The notes below the pieces were generated by a model. The model was not told the DNA's origin, did no database searches, and worked only from the letters and a program-made list of their open reading frames with translations. DNA of 64,000 bases from Armigeres subalbatus (taxonomy: Eukaryota > Arthropoda > Insecta > Diptera > Culicidae), in the NCBI RefSeq assembly GCF_024139115.2, contig NW_026942518.1, positions 53,554 through 117,553 on the forward strand. Reading direction: 5' to 3'. Below are positions 1-10,094 of this stretch, one piece after another; position 1 is the stretch's first letter; each line of letters starts with the position of its first letter. The position numbers and the translations under genes are program-made.

Positions 1-770
1 TGTTTCGATAAAGTAATTTCCGAATACAACAAACTTTGATTCAACCAAAGTACAGACTGTTATTGGCTTTCCTCAATATTCCTATTTTTCCGATAAAATT
101 TTCCGTGATTGTAAAGTTACATATTGGTTTTCGCTTATTACTAAGGGCATATATTAATATGACTACATAATTTCAATTGGGATCGCATAACGGGAAGGGA
201 AAATTAATATATTTTATATTCTTTCTCGTTTCAGAGAGCGAACAATGGCGCTTAAACCTAGGCTAATTACCCGAGCAGCACAAGTCAGACTTAAGTGGTT
301 GCAGCATCTTGATAGTGACCAAATCTAGTCGCATATCCGTTGCAGTAATCTATGTGGGACATGTGTGCTACTTGGGTAGCCAGGGCAAGTTTAATAGCTT
401 CGCCCCATCCCAGGACAATTAACAATGGAGTGACAAAAATTTCTTAGCATGGTCACTCCCAACGTCTGTTTAAACGCATTATATCATTTGCTTATGATGA
501 TATTCCTAAACTATATTCCCTACCAACCATCCAACTCATTGACATCTTGACATCCTCTCTTTAATAGATGTCATACCATCATTTCCTTCCCTTCCTTAGT
601 AACAGAGAAGATGGGCGTGGCCGGCAATGGTAGCTTTCATGCTTTATCATTTTTGACCCCAATTGGGTTGCTATTAAATCCCAAATAGTAATCCATAAGC
701 AGTTGGGGTAAGAAAGTTAAAGAAAATACATGACAGCTATCAGTATGCAATCTACGAAATACTCTGTTAC
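1..770. other. AT-rich sequence without a gene; contains one copy of a dispersed repeat
   Basis: No reading frame resembles a known protein. The interval about 540-640 has a pyrimidine-rich run followed by a GGCGTGGCC-like core. Similar blocks recur near 11815-11870, 12560-12690, 27930-27985 and 28690-28745, so this looks like a diverged copy of a dispersed repeat. A pyrimidine-rich stretch ending in CAG near 225-236 resembles a splice acceptor, but the frame after it is only 27 codons long and I do not call an exon. Confidence 0.35.
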
Positions 771-795
771 AACGCAACGCAACGCAACGCAACGC
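771..795. repeat. (AACGC)5 microsatellite
   Basis: Five uninterrupted copies of AACGC are visible. They abut the outer end of the inverted-repeat element that begins at about 796. Confidence 0.9.
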
Positions 796-1678
796 AACAT
801 TGTAACATTCCATCTCATATACAACAAAAGTTATCTTTAAATTGTACATATTTTTAGAGGTATTTCCACTTATGATTACTCCCTTAATTGCAAAAAGTCG
901 CAAATTTCTTCACGATATGCTGAAAATCGCTTATTTCATTTTTCAACTGTCATTGAAAACTTTTGTCGACAAGAGTCTTCTCGAATGCTGTGTTAAAAAC
1001 TTGTAAACCTATGAAAAATCATAAAATTTGAATAACTTTTGTTTTATAGGAGAGAGAAAGTTACAATGTTCAACAAAAACATGTAATTTTGCTGGTTTGG
1101 CAACTTTGTAGAAGAGACGGAAAATATGAAAATTCATAAGAGTTAGTTTAAGTTAAGAGAATGATTTTAAGTGGATTTCCGGTTTATGTTAAGTTTGTTA
1201 TATAAAAAAAAAAGAAGCTCATATATTTTATTATATTTGTATAAGAATTCATGAAACATATAATTCAAAGAGTTCAATTTTCTGTAAGTATTCGTGTGAC
1301 GTCGAAAATACAATAAATGTACAGAGCACACATGTCGATGCGTTTCAATTTGATTAAAACAGCAGAAATATCTGCTGCAGGTAAATTTTAGGACAAACGA
1401 GGAACTGACGCATTGATCACTGAGATCGTTTTATCCCGTTGTATCAAAATCCCGAAGTTGTCCAAGAAGTCGGAGGAAGTTGCTTACAGAAGATACTGAA
1501 AGTGAAAGTGTGAAAACGATGACAAAGAGAACAACGAATACAAATCCAGTTGAATTGGAAACAACTTTTCCTTTGGTATTACATATTAAAAAAAACTTTG
1601 CATTTCACATCATAACAAATGCTATTAAAAACAAATGCGGCGATGAAGCTGAGTTTCTTTATTTTTGATATAACAAAC

Positions 1679-2104
1679 TGTTCGATCACGAACGGCTGGC
1701 ATCGTCGTAGCTGCTGCTTGATCGAAACAGAGCAGCGTGTGTGCAATTGAATTGTTATTTCTTGTTCTCTGTTCTCGTGCCAACTGCTAGCGTTATGTGC
1801 GTAGCAGTTGGCGCGCTGTTAGTCCAATTAGAATTTAAATTTGAATGTTTGTGTACACGTCCCCAATAGTTGTAACATTATTATATAATTGTCCTGCCGT
1901 ACTAAGAGTCGCCTATAAAAGGCGACTTCTCAAACCATGTGATGTACAGTATTCGTTATCGTAACCTCCGAGCTGGCACGCTGCCTCTCGGAGGTAATAA
2001 ATCAACAGTTGAAGTTCAGTCTGCAGTCGTTTTAACTTGGTAGCCGCCCGGAAACCCAATAGAAGTTAAACACAACGTAGGGTCGTCCCACCCTGGACGA
2101 AACA
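1679..2104 (+). mobile_element. Solo LTR of an LTR retrotransposon
   Basis: The 426-bp block begins TGTTCG and ends CGAAACA, giving the usual TG...CA termini with a short imperfect terminal inverted repeat. It is flanked on both sides by the 5-bp duplication CAAAC (1674-1678 and 2105-2109). It has a TATA box (TATAAAA, 1914-1920) and a poly(A) signal (AATAAA, 1996-2001) in the order expected of U3-R-U5. No internal domain is present, so it is a solo LTR left by LTR-LTR recombination. A 5-bp duplication fits copia, Ty3 and Pao types, and I cannot choose between them. Confidence 0.8.
1907..1927 (+). promoter_or_regulatory. LTR promoter: TATA box inside a perfect palindrome
   Basis: The heptamer TATAAAA is flanked by perfectly complementary arms AGTCGCC and GGCGACT. 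A second hairpin (CCTCCGAG at 1965-1972, CTCGGAGG at 1987-1994) precedes the AATAAA signal. Hairpins in the R region are common in LTRs; the palindrome centred on the TATA box is less usual. Confidence 0.6.
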
Positions 2105-2698
2105 CAAACTTAACATGGTTTATGTGGAAATCCACTTAAAATCATTCTCTTAACTTAAACTAACTCTAATGAATTTTCACATTTTCAAAAAGTTTTCAAT
2201 GTCAGTAGAAAAATGAAATAAGCGATTTTCAGCATATCGTGAAGAAATTTGCGACTTTTTGCAATTAAGGGAGTAATCATAAGTGAAAATACTTCTGAAA
2301 ATATGTATAATTTAAAGATAACTTTTGTTGTATGTGCGATGGAATGTTACAATGTTCAGTAAAAACATGTATTTTGCTTGTTTAACTACTACAGTTTCTC
2401 AAACAAATGGTTTAATTAGTCTTTGGTCATATATCCGCATTTCATTTGGCGGAAGACCACTACTGCCTATGATTTCATAGTTGACGTATCAACCATTTGA
2501 AATTTCAGCGAATTTAACTTATTTTACGTTTACTAGGGTAATTCAACCGCTGCAACATCTATACGTTGCTTGTTCTAAGCCTCATTTAAGTGCTTACGGG
2601 TTGAAATGTTTTTAATTTGCAATGATTGTCTCTAAATTATTCGAAATCGACGCGAAAGTGCGATGGTTGTTACGTCAACTATGCAATCATGGGCAGAC

Positions 2699-2794
2699 TA
2701 GGCCGAAAGTAGTTTGGCCGAATATGCCATTCGGCCGAACAGACCATCTTGCCGAAAGAGTCATTCGGCCGAAAAGGTCATTTGGCCGAAAGGG
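2699..2794. repeat. GGCCGAA minisatellite (about 20-bp degenerate unit)
   Basis: About five imperfect units carry the core TTCGGCCGAA separated by short spacers such as AGGTCA. The array lies directly beyond the 3' end of the adjacent minus-strand SINE and may serve as its tail. Related but distinct arrays occur at 50800-50990 and 58690-58760. Confidence 0.75.
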
Positions 2795-2795
2795 A

Positions 2796-2957
2796 CTGGA
2801 AACGGTTTGGAAAATCCATTTCCTATTCTAGTGATTGCTAGAACATATAAAACCTATAGAAAGATGCCAAGTAGGAGAATGGAACGGACCTGGGATTGAA
2901 CCCACAACCTCCTGCGTATGAGGTACAAGCAGTAGCCATATGACTACCAAGCCCTCC
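2796..2957 (-). mobile_element. tRNA-derived SINE
   Basis: On the minus strand the element begins with a tRNA-like head: an A-box-like TGGTAGTCATATGG, then the B box GGGTTCAATCCC (plus-strand 2893-2904). About 110 bp of body follow, ending at the GGCCGAA array. A decayed copy of the same sequence lies at 18640-18765. Internal Pol III promoter boxes and dispersed copies support a SINE rather than a tRNA gene. Confidence 0.65.
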
Positions 2958-3390
2958 AGTAACAATTTTGTCTACTATAATTGACAAACTTCTATCAGAA
3001 ATCTCACATTTTAACCATTTCGTGAAACCAGCAACAGTCCCTAACTATCATTTCCATTCGCTATGTTGTTACAGAAAATTAGAAGCTTTACAGCACAAAA
3101 TAAGGTGTTTAGTTAACCTTTTCCTCTGCTCTCACCAAAGATCAATCGTTTGATCATGGATAACCATTCGTCAACGGAAATGCATTCGAATCTAGCACCA
3201 GCCGCAGCGCGGCAGTCGATATGCCGCTGATCCCGGAGAATAAATTACTGTATCGAAAGTGAAAATAACCATTAAATCATCCCAAAGGGCATCTCACGTC
3301 TGTCTCGCTAGGAAGCTACGCGCCATTCGTTAGCATCGCGTTTTTCCCCGGCCTGGGCATAGTATTTACCTTCCATCATTGTATGATTAC

Positions 3391-4276
3391 TAGAGTGGGG
3401 CGTCGTGGTCATTTTTTCAAATCAATGGTTTTTCGAACCCATTCTGGGTCATGAACAACTGTGCAAAATTTGGGACCGATTGGTTGCTTCCTCGCTTTCC
3501 GCATCGCGTTTGAAGTTTGTATGGAAATTAGTATGGGAGAACGTATATTTTTGCATTCCTACTACTTGAGGTTTCAGTTAATTGTAAACCAAGTGGCACA
3601 TTGCGTTAAAGTATAACCCAAAGGATGCCGAAAAACTTTGCTGAAGAAGGCACGTTTCTGGAACGTCCACGAAAAAAGTTATAACGCTTCGAACATTGAG
3701 TGTTCAAACATTATGCAAAAAATCGTTTATTCTGCCAGCACTGCCGTACTACGTGGAGCAATAATTTTACTGAGTGTTATTTCAAAATTATTGATTTTAT
3801 ACGACTTTGGAGCTAATGAGAGATATTCGGAATGATTTGACAAAGTAAAAATTCCGACTAGGAGGAAAATGGGTTTTGCCCTCTGACAATTACAGGTTGT
3901 CCGGTAGTGCTGGCAGAAACATTGATTTCTTGCATATGGTTTAAACAATCAATTTTCGAAACGTAATAACATTTTTTGTAGACCTTCCAGCTACGTACCT
4001 TCTTCGGCAAAGTCTTTCGGCATCTTCCAGGCTATATGCTAACGTATTGAGTCACGTGATTGATGGTAATTTGAAGCCGCTAAGTGCAAAATGTAAAAAG
4101 TACGTTTTCCCATACTCATTTCCATGTAAATTTAAAACGCGATGCGGCATGCGAGGTTACAACCAATCGAGCCCATATTTTGCACAGTTGATTGGGGTCC
4201 CAAAACGATTCAGAAAACCTAGATCTCACTTGATCGGACGAAGTTTGCGTTTTCCATACAACTGCGCCCCACTCTA
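3391..4276. mobile_element. 886-bp hAT-type foldback element with 8-bp target duplication
   Basis: The termini are TAGAGTGGGGCG and its exact complement CGCCCCACTCTA. The element is flanked by the direct repeat ATGATTAC (3383-3390 and 4277-4284). That 8-mer fits the nTnnnnAn target preference known for hAT transposases. The two halves are imperfect reverse complements for roughly 300 bp each; for example 3460-3545 pairs with 4110-4200, and 3620-3690 with 3970-4030. No transposase is encoded, so it is a non-autonomous long-hairpin element. Confidence 0.85.
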
Positions 4277-4683
4277 ATGATTACCTCCGGAGACCCTAAG
4301 TGACTTTCAAACCGACCGACGACAACGACGCTCGGTGGTGGCGGTGGTCATTTTTCATATTCAACGAGATTGCGATCGTTCGCAATTCATCATTCGCCCG
4401 GGCTGAAATCGAGCGAACGGGTGCCATTACTACTGTGTACCGTTCGGGACCGAATTCCGCTGTCTTTGATATTTGTAGTATGAATAATCCTGTTTCAATT
4501 AATAATGTGTCAAACCGAAGTTCTTATTCTGTCATTGCGTGATTTTGCGAAACGGGCTCGCAATGATAGATACGAGCGTCTGCCACTTAGAACCCGACTG
4601 CCGCAGTTGCTGCTGCGCCGTGGTTAAGATTCAACTGCGTTACTTGTACAGTGATCTCTTATTTTCTTCGCTGAATAGACAAT

Positions 4684-4942
4684 AGGTTTCCAGTTAACAT
4701 TGCGAGCAAAGGTGAAGGATTGCTAATCCGGAGATGGCGAGTTCGATTCTCAGTCTAGGATGTTTTCGTTATGGAATCTTTCTGGATACCCTGGGCAGAA
4801 GACATAGTGTATCCATTGTACTTGCCACACGAGATACATACTGATACTCTACATACATACTATAACTAAGAAAATGCTAATAGAATAGTAAGTTGAAAAG
4901 CAGGCCAAGTTCTAGCTGGAACGTAGAGCCAAAGAAGAAGAA
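4684..4942 (+). mobile_element. tRNA-derived SINE with GAA-repeat tail
   Basis: The flanking direct repeat GAATAGACAAT occurs at 4673-4683 and 4943-4953. The head has a B-box-like GAGTTCGATTCTC near 4739-4751. The 3' end is (AAG)n, as in the Feilai-like copies at 35520 and 41612. A tail fragment of this family, with the shared phrase AAAGCAGGCCAAGTTC, recurs at 54538-54590. Confidence 0.8.
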
Positions 4943-4984
4943 GAATAGACAATCCGTTCTTCCCATGATGTGAATGCGTGTCTA

Positions 4985-5560
4985 TTTTATCGTCGCACAT
5001 TTTAGAAAACTTGGTGCCTTATTGCAGGCCTTGCATTTGCAACACAGTTAAAGCCCGTCCGGTTCCATGCAGTCCCAGGACTTGTGAGCGGCTTCGAAGT
5101 TCCTATAGCATCGGTTCACAACAGATCGATCATCCCACTTTTTGGTTGCTCATCTTCGAAGACCTATTGGCTCCGCAACTGATAGCTTCATTTATGTTTC
5201 CTGCGTGGATTTTAAGAAGACGTATGCCAGTTTTACTTCGATTCCGCACTGCGACTTTACTCGGTGCACAGAGCCACCTCTATGTCACTCCCTAGGACCT
5301 GCTGTACAAGCTCTTTATACGACATGCCGTTATATTGGGCTCCCTTCTTGGACAGTAGTATCATCTTTCTCGCCATGATGCGTGTTGGTCGTCTTCTCCC
5401 AATGCCGAGAGCACGCCCGAGTACTTGTCTTGAAACTATCTCTTTCTCCGGAAGTTCTACTTCATCCCAGAAGGGGACGTTGCAAACCTCCATGATGCTG
5501 GTGTACAGCCAACGACAGCAAGGAATATTCTCTCCCGTTTTCCAGCGCGTTGTTTAGAAG
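4985..5560 (-). pseudogene. R1-clade LINE ORF1 (gag-like) remnant
   Basis: A 78-codon frame (5257-5493) contains RRPTRIMARKMILLSKKGAQ and MSYKELVQQVLG. This aligns by eye with the ORF1 of the R1-type LINE at 45.9-46.2 kb (RRTQKGEMILVLK, YKKLTEEVLG). Further down the minus strand, in shifted frames, a zinc-knuckle-like segment can be read (CYRNFEAAHKSWDC, LCCKCKAC). ORF1 proteins of this clade are RNA-binding nucleocapsid-like proteins. The copy is short, frameshifted and lacks ORF2. Alternative: ORF1 of a related I- or LOA-type LINE. Confidence 0.5.
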
Positions 5561-6519
5561 GGAGAGTTTAACGTTTTCTCTAAAGTCCTGGGCTTATTGA
5601 CGCCCAGCCCGTGGCCTGTCAAGGGACGACGATGGCTTTGCAGCAAGGCGGAATTGCCAGCTGTCGAAGAACGACGATGACTTACAGAGAAATACCGATG
5701 GCGAGGAATCCGGTCAAAATGTGTTCAATCGATAGCATAGGGCAGCGGTAAGAAAAGTCCACAAGGGCTGATTTTTCCGGATATTATCTGTACCTCAAGC
5801 AGTACACCTTGAACGAATCTGGTTGCAGTAACCATATTGTGACTGAATCCGGTCATGTATAAGTTACCGTGATCGATGTGCAATATGTGTGTTGCTCGGG
5901 ACGCCACATTGTCCGTTTAGCAGTGTCTCGCAACCGCAGTTTATTAATCCGAAAACAGTAAATTTGTACGACATTTCGAGTGGATTCACTGTTTTCCACG
6001 TTTTTAGAGAATACCATCGTACCATAAACACTGCTAACAGTTAATCTACTTTTTCCAACTCCCAAAAACATTCCAACCATCTGCAAAAGAAGATGTCACT
6101 TTCGCTACATCTACCGCTCTGCTTTCACGGTTCTACTTTCACCCGTGTTTAATAACCTTCACCGCCACTGCCAAACGAGCAAATTTCAATTGAATTATTT
6201 GTTGATAGCTAATTTTACTATTTTCTCCTAATACCCCTTTGTCTTTGACTGTCTTGATCAGTAGCGCCTGGCCTCAATCAACTACCTTCGTAGCCTTTTT
6301 GGAGGGTCCTTGCCTCTGCATCTCCTCCTCTCCACCCATTGCCAGAGATCACCGGGGGTTTCCGACTCGCATGTGCTTTCGTTTTGTCAAAAGTGTTCAG
6401 CCTACATCGTTGATACCCTCTGTCCTCCTGCCTTTGGCAAGTTTGAAAGTCTGTGCCGTTCTGTTTATCAAAGTTTTGGACCCAGCTACGGAATTTATTC
6501 TTCTGTTGGGCTGTTGGCA
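5561..6519. other. Unassigned sequence
   Basis: Only short, unrelated reading frames are seen in this stretch. None has recognisable motifs. Confidence 0.3.
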
Positions 6520-6748
6520 GCGCGCACTGAAATACACTCCAGTGAAAACACTTCAGTGTATTTTCAGTGCGCGCGCTCCTGTGGCTCTGGTGTGCATTTT
6601 TTCAATAGTTTGACATGACATTTAGAAAATTCAAATATCCCTCTATTAGTTGCACTTACTTGATTGCACAGTTGAGACTATGAAATCATTTAGATAGAGT
6701 AAAATAGAAGAGCAGATTTTTTTGCACTGAGTGTAGGACAACACTGCC
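6520..6748. mobile_element. Hairpin MITE, copy 1
   Basis: An inverted repeat (6520-6538 against 6555-6574, arms beginning GCGCGCACTGAAA) is followed by a conserved 37-bp block at 6711-6747. That block reappears at 50746-50782 with two differences, again next to a hairpin containing GTGAAAACACT. Two copies of hairpin plus block indicate a dispersed short element. Confidence 0.6.
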
Positions 6749-6848
6749 CATAGCCTTATATTTTTTTGGAAAAGATGTTCAATTTTGATACACATGGTTA
6801 AGTTTGATATTTGAGGTGTTTTTCACTAGATATTGCGAAAAAAGATTC

Positions 6849-6925
6849 GGCTTATGGTGGGATTTGAACCCACCCTATGTCATTAAGTACGTAATACCAA
6901 TTATACAACAGCTGCCCTTGCGAGA
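6849..6925 (-). other. tRNA-like segment (SINE head or tRNA pseudogene)
   Basis: The minus strand carries a perfect T arm (GGTGG, loop GTTCAAATC, CCACC) with a B-box match. A D-arm-like segment is also present. The acceptor stem does not pair well and no clean anticodon stem forms, so this is not a functional tRNA gene. Confidence 0.45.
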
Positions 6926-7206
6926 AGTTGTTTCATAACAAGCTAATAACAATGGGATATCAGTCAATTCCCTGTATCCATCGAATCTGACTTCCCTCAC
7001 AAGTCATTAATCAAAAATATAGTCTAATATACAATCAGCTCGACGAACTAATCTATTGTCTGTTTGTCATTGTATATGTGTTTGTGCATATGAGCCATGC
7101 GAAAATTGTAATACAACAATTAAATGCGCGCATGAGTAACTTTGCCCAAGTAAGCTTCATTGACTACGTTTACGCTACAGCAAAAATCGATCAACATCGT
7201 CATTAA

Positions 7207-7449
7207 GGTGAGTTACGGCGGGGTCCCAAAATGGCAGGCACCATGGCCGGGCTATCCCTCACCTCGCGTTTTGCTCGCACAAATGTGAATATTTAGGCGG
7301 TTAGCACATCTGCAAACCATTTTTCGTGTGTGCTGCAAGTGAGCAAAGGTGAAAAACTACTTTCCGCTTTTACCTGTCGTTTACTTGTCGAGTTATGTGC
7401 CCTTTAAAGCGCTATGTCGATTGTTAATTGGACTCCAACGCGATTCACC
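7207..7449. mobile_element. piggyBac-type MITE (TTAA target sites)
   Basis: The block is flanked by TTAA at 7203-7206 and 7450-7453. It starts GGTGAGTTACGG and ends with the diverged complement CGATTCACC; about 14 of the first 20 terminal bases pair. There is no coding sequence. TTAA duplication is the hallmark of piggyBac-family insertion. The terminal repeats are diverged, so the class call is moderate. Confidence 0.5.
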
Positions 7450-7784
7450 TTAATCATACCTGTTACTTCATTCTCTTAGCCATCTGTCAAACTGCGAATG
7501 ACTTTTTCTTCAATAAACATTGTTTTTTTTTTTGTCTTTATTTGAGAGGTTTTCAGCTCTAGGCTGGCTCACTTGTTGATATTGTCGAGAATTCTCCCGC
7601 AATGTATGAAATTGTGAAAAAGATACGAGCCATAGATTTTCCGGAGATCACCTGTGAAAAACGATTTTCTGCAAAAATATGTCCGTTCTGAATTCGGAAA
7701 ATAAATTGAATTTGTGTTAAGAAAAGTATTTTGAGATTTCTAGTGGAATGTCTTCACTTGTCATAAAACGAGTTTATACAATCC

Positions 7785-7870
7785 CATTTAATTCCACTAC
7801 TTAGATGTACCTTGACAGATACGTATTTTAACCTCAACAGTAAGGTCGTCTTCAGTGTCTCGTACTCCAA
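7785..7870 (-). repeat. Dispersed repeat with GGTCGTCTTCAGTGTCTCGTAC core, copy 1
   Basis: The phrases ATTTAATTCCAC, GATACGTATTT and GTCGTCTTCAGTGTCTCG occur here in the same order and spacing as at 24685-24780. The family is short and AT-rich with an internal GACGAC...GTCG-like symmetry. The parent element is unknown to me. Confidence 0.6.
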
Positions 7871-7974
7871 TCTAAGAGATAGGATCCAAGTACGCCGATC
7901 TTTTTGCTTTTTTAAATAATTCTGCCGTGAAGCTATTAGGTAATCAGAAACGATTTTGGCATTTTCTTCGAGGC

Positions 7975-8580
7975 ATCCAGAGCTACTTTGATTAAGCAAG
8001 CGTATGGGATCTTGAAGCGTCTAATCATTCCTGATACGATCGTTGAAACTGAGAAAACGACCATACCTGTACGGTACGAAGAAGATGGATATTTTTCTGG
8101 TTTATCGGTTAAAGAAAAACTTTTGAAGAGACTGTAGCGTTGCTGGTGGCAAATACGGTGACGCCAGGATCCTTGCATACAATTCGTAAGGAATTCTCCT
8201 ACTATGAATCGGAAAGGATTAAGGGCAAGTATTTGACACTGATTTTCGACGGTCTTGGAACCTTTCGTCCTACTTCGGTTGAACCAGAGAGGGCATTCTC
8301 AACAACATTGCCAACAAAATCCAATGCGGATTGGGAGATGAGTCGCTCAGTATGTAATGTCTACTTAAGTTTTGCTTTGCTCAGCTCAACAAGCAATGAT
8401 TTTAAGATTTGAAGTTTTTCAACAAATGTTATTTTTCATCCAAAACTCCAAATCAAAAGTTTTTCTTTTACAACCTGAAATTTTCACAAAAACCGGTATT
8501 CTACCGGTATTACCGGTATTGACTTCATCAAATACCGAATACCGGTATTTAACAAAAATGGCTAATACCGACCACCCTAG
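7975..8580 (+). pseudogene. hAT transposon 3' end: transposase C-terminal domain, subterminal repeats and terminus
   Basis: The frame 8140-8412 encodes FRPTSVEPERAFSTTLPTKS. This is the conserved hAT C-terminal dimerisation motif (usual form PTSVEAERAFS, then TKxRSRL). It is followed within about 80 bp by repeated ACCGGTATT units (8490-8555), typical of hAT subterminal repeats. The run ends in ACCGACCACCCTAG (8567-8580), which looks like the terminal inverted repeat. Upstream sequence back to about 7975 reads as frameshifted transposase. The 5' half of the element is absent. Confidence 0.65.
8490..8558. repeat. ACCGGTATT subterminal repeats
   Basis: The palindrome-like unit ACCGGTATT or AATACCGGT occurs at least five times in about 70 bp, ending just inside the presumed hAT terminus. 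Subterminal repeats of this kind bind transposase in other hAT elements; that role is inferred here. Confidence 0.65.
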
Positions 8581-8760
8581 TTCGAAATCAGGTGGTTCGA
8601 AACGAAATTCCGCGGAATTTCGGGGAATTTTAACATGGCGAAACCGCATTTCTTTATTTCGTTTCGTTTAGTAAAATTACAAAATTTCGCTAGAAATAAC
8701 TAGCTTCTAACGAAATTTAACGGAATTCCGCAGAATTTCGAAACAAATTTAAACTTAAAT
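8581..8760. repeat. TTTCG-rich repeat with TTCCGCGGAA palindrome, copy 1
   Basis: The block has repeated TTTCGTTTCG or CGAAACGAAA units and the palindrome ATTCCGCGGAAT. The same combination recurs at 13560-13745. These are probably subterminal regions of another DNA element; no terminal repeat or coding is seen. Confidence 0.55.
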
Positions 8761-8897
8761 CATTCTTTATATTATCAAAAATTTTGGCTACGCCGCTGAA
8801 CAAAATCGTTAAGTTACTTTCAAAACTTTAGGTTATACAATTTATTCTATTAACGCTTACTACATAACCCCATTCTTAGTCGACAAATAGGTTCCAT

Positions 8898-9095
8898 AAA
8901 AGATATTTTAGTTACTAGATAAAGATTGTCGCTGTCGTCGCTGTCCGGAACATCTTTTGCTGGCGAGGATAGGGGAGCTAAATGTCAAAGATGGAAAATC
9001 CATACGATTTGACAGGTATGTACCACACATGTTTCGGACAGCAGAACAAAGGGAACAGTAGCGACAATCTTTATCTAGTAACTAAAATATCTTTT
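8898..9095. mobile_element. MITE with perfect 36-bp inverted repeats
   Basis: Positions 8898-8933 and 9060-9095 are exact reverse complements (36 of 36). The homology continues imperfectly inward (GCTGTCCGGAACA against TGTTTCGGACAGC). The centre is about 85-125 bp with no coding. A CAAATAGGTT direct repeat lies just outside on both sides (near 8884 and 9108), possibly part of the insertion site. Confidence 0.75.
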
Positions 9096-9196
9096 GTTCC
9101 ATACCTTCAAATAGGTTACTTCTATAAAACTTCTTCAGTGTTTCCAAGTTTCAAATTAATATTTTGTGATATTTTTTACTATTTGTACAATATTAA

Positions 9197-9420
9197 TGCG
9201 GAATCGATCGTGTTGCTGCTGGTCATGGGACGGCAGCTAGTCCGGGAGAACGCGAAGTGAAAAAATCTACCTCGCGTAGCAGAAATTTGTTTAACCAGTG
9301 TACAATCGATCTTGTAGATGCTGATCACGCCAGCTAGTGTGGGAGAACGCGAAGTGATAAAACTAATGTCTGCATCGAAGAGCACAGAATTATTTAGTGC
9401 GGAATCGATCGTATTGTAGA
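9197..9420. repeat. Degenerate tandem repeat, about 101-bp period
   Basis: GCGGAATCGATCGT near 9198 recurs near 9400, with a weaker match (ACAATCGATCTTGT) near 9302. GGGAGAACGCGAAGTGA occurs near 9244 and 9341. The spacing points to a unit of about 100 bp present a little over two times. Confidence 0.6.
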
Positions 9421-9554
9421 AGCTTATTAAACGAAGCACATTGAATTGTGTTGGATTGATTTGAAACACAGTTTTCGTCTTCTTGTTTTCAAAATAACTT
9501 TGTTTACAATAAATATTCAGTCGCTTACCCAGTGGCTTCACATGAATTTCCTTC

Positions 9555-9622
9555 TCTACTAATGAACGATTCCTTTCTCGTAGCGCTCACGGAGATGTAG
9601 AGCATTCCTCGGTCTTTTATAA
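9555..9622 (+). repeat. Dispersed repeat, left half (split by the hAT at 9623)
   Basis: The phrase TCGTAGCGCTCACGGAGATG followed by CGGTCTTTT matches 27858-27902. In that second copy the repeat runs on without interruption into the sequence found here only after 11780. This half and 11780-11870 are therefore one element split by the hAT insertion. Confidence 0.7.
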
Positions 9623-9782
9623 CAGCGGTTCTAAACCTGGGGTACATTTATCCCTGGGGTACTTTCGCCGCGCCCAGGGGTTACCTCGGACGAAATACTT
9701 AATGGCGGTTGAATTACAATTTTAATCCAAACTTATTGATAAAGTTTTGTGTTTTTATTTCTAAACTTTGTTTTGTACATAA

Positions 9783-9910
9783 TAGGGTAAAGGATGTATT
9801 TTGGACAACCCTTAGGGGGGCTCTAATTTTGGACCACCAAGAGAAATTTGCACTCAGTGGTCCAAAATATGAGCCGTCGAACTGGTGGTCCAAAATACAT
9901 CCTTAATCCT
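9783..9910. mobile_element. Tc1/mariner-type MITE nested in the hAT
   Basis: The ends are TAGGGTAAAGGATG and CATCCTTAATCCTA, with about 22 of 24 terminal bases complementary over the longer arms. TA lies at both ends, as expected for a TA target duplication. The motif TTTTGGACC or GGTCCAAAA occurs four times inside. There is no coding. Confidence 0.7.
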
Positions 9911-10094
9911 ATGCATGGCGATCAGTAAATCATGGCCTATCGAATCTTGTCCTCCACAACCAGTACAATGGATGTAGAGATGTGGGACAAAAGATCAAAA
10001 GGGCAGAACCTCGAATGAACAAATTTAAAAAATCTTCTATGCAATCTACCGGGTCAAAACAGAATGTTGAATAATATGTTATATATAGCATCCA

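Larger units (their letters stand above)
796..2356. mobile_element. Long-arm foldback element, interrupted by a solo LTR
   Basis: The left arm (about 796-1197) is the reverse complement of the right arm (about 2106-2356). Shared blocks include the stretch around 830-945 against 2210-2345, and 1130-1197 against 2106-2180. The left arm has about 155 extra bases (roughly 965-1120) that the right arm lacks, so one arm was deleted or expanded. The centre (1198-1678) has no recognisable coding. An LTR sits at the inner edge of the right arm. Long arms without coding are typical of foldback or MITE-type DNA elements. I found no certain target duplication at the outer ends. Confidence 0.7.

Noticed and set aside
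236..340. Possible exon starting after a TTTCAG acceptor (frame MALKPRLITRAAQ...)
   Set aside because: Only 27 codons, no donor site at the end and no recognisable protein.
6849..6925. Functional tRNA gene
   Set aside because: Only the T arm pairs well; the acceptor and anticodon stems do not form.
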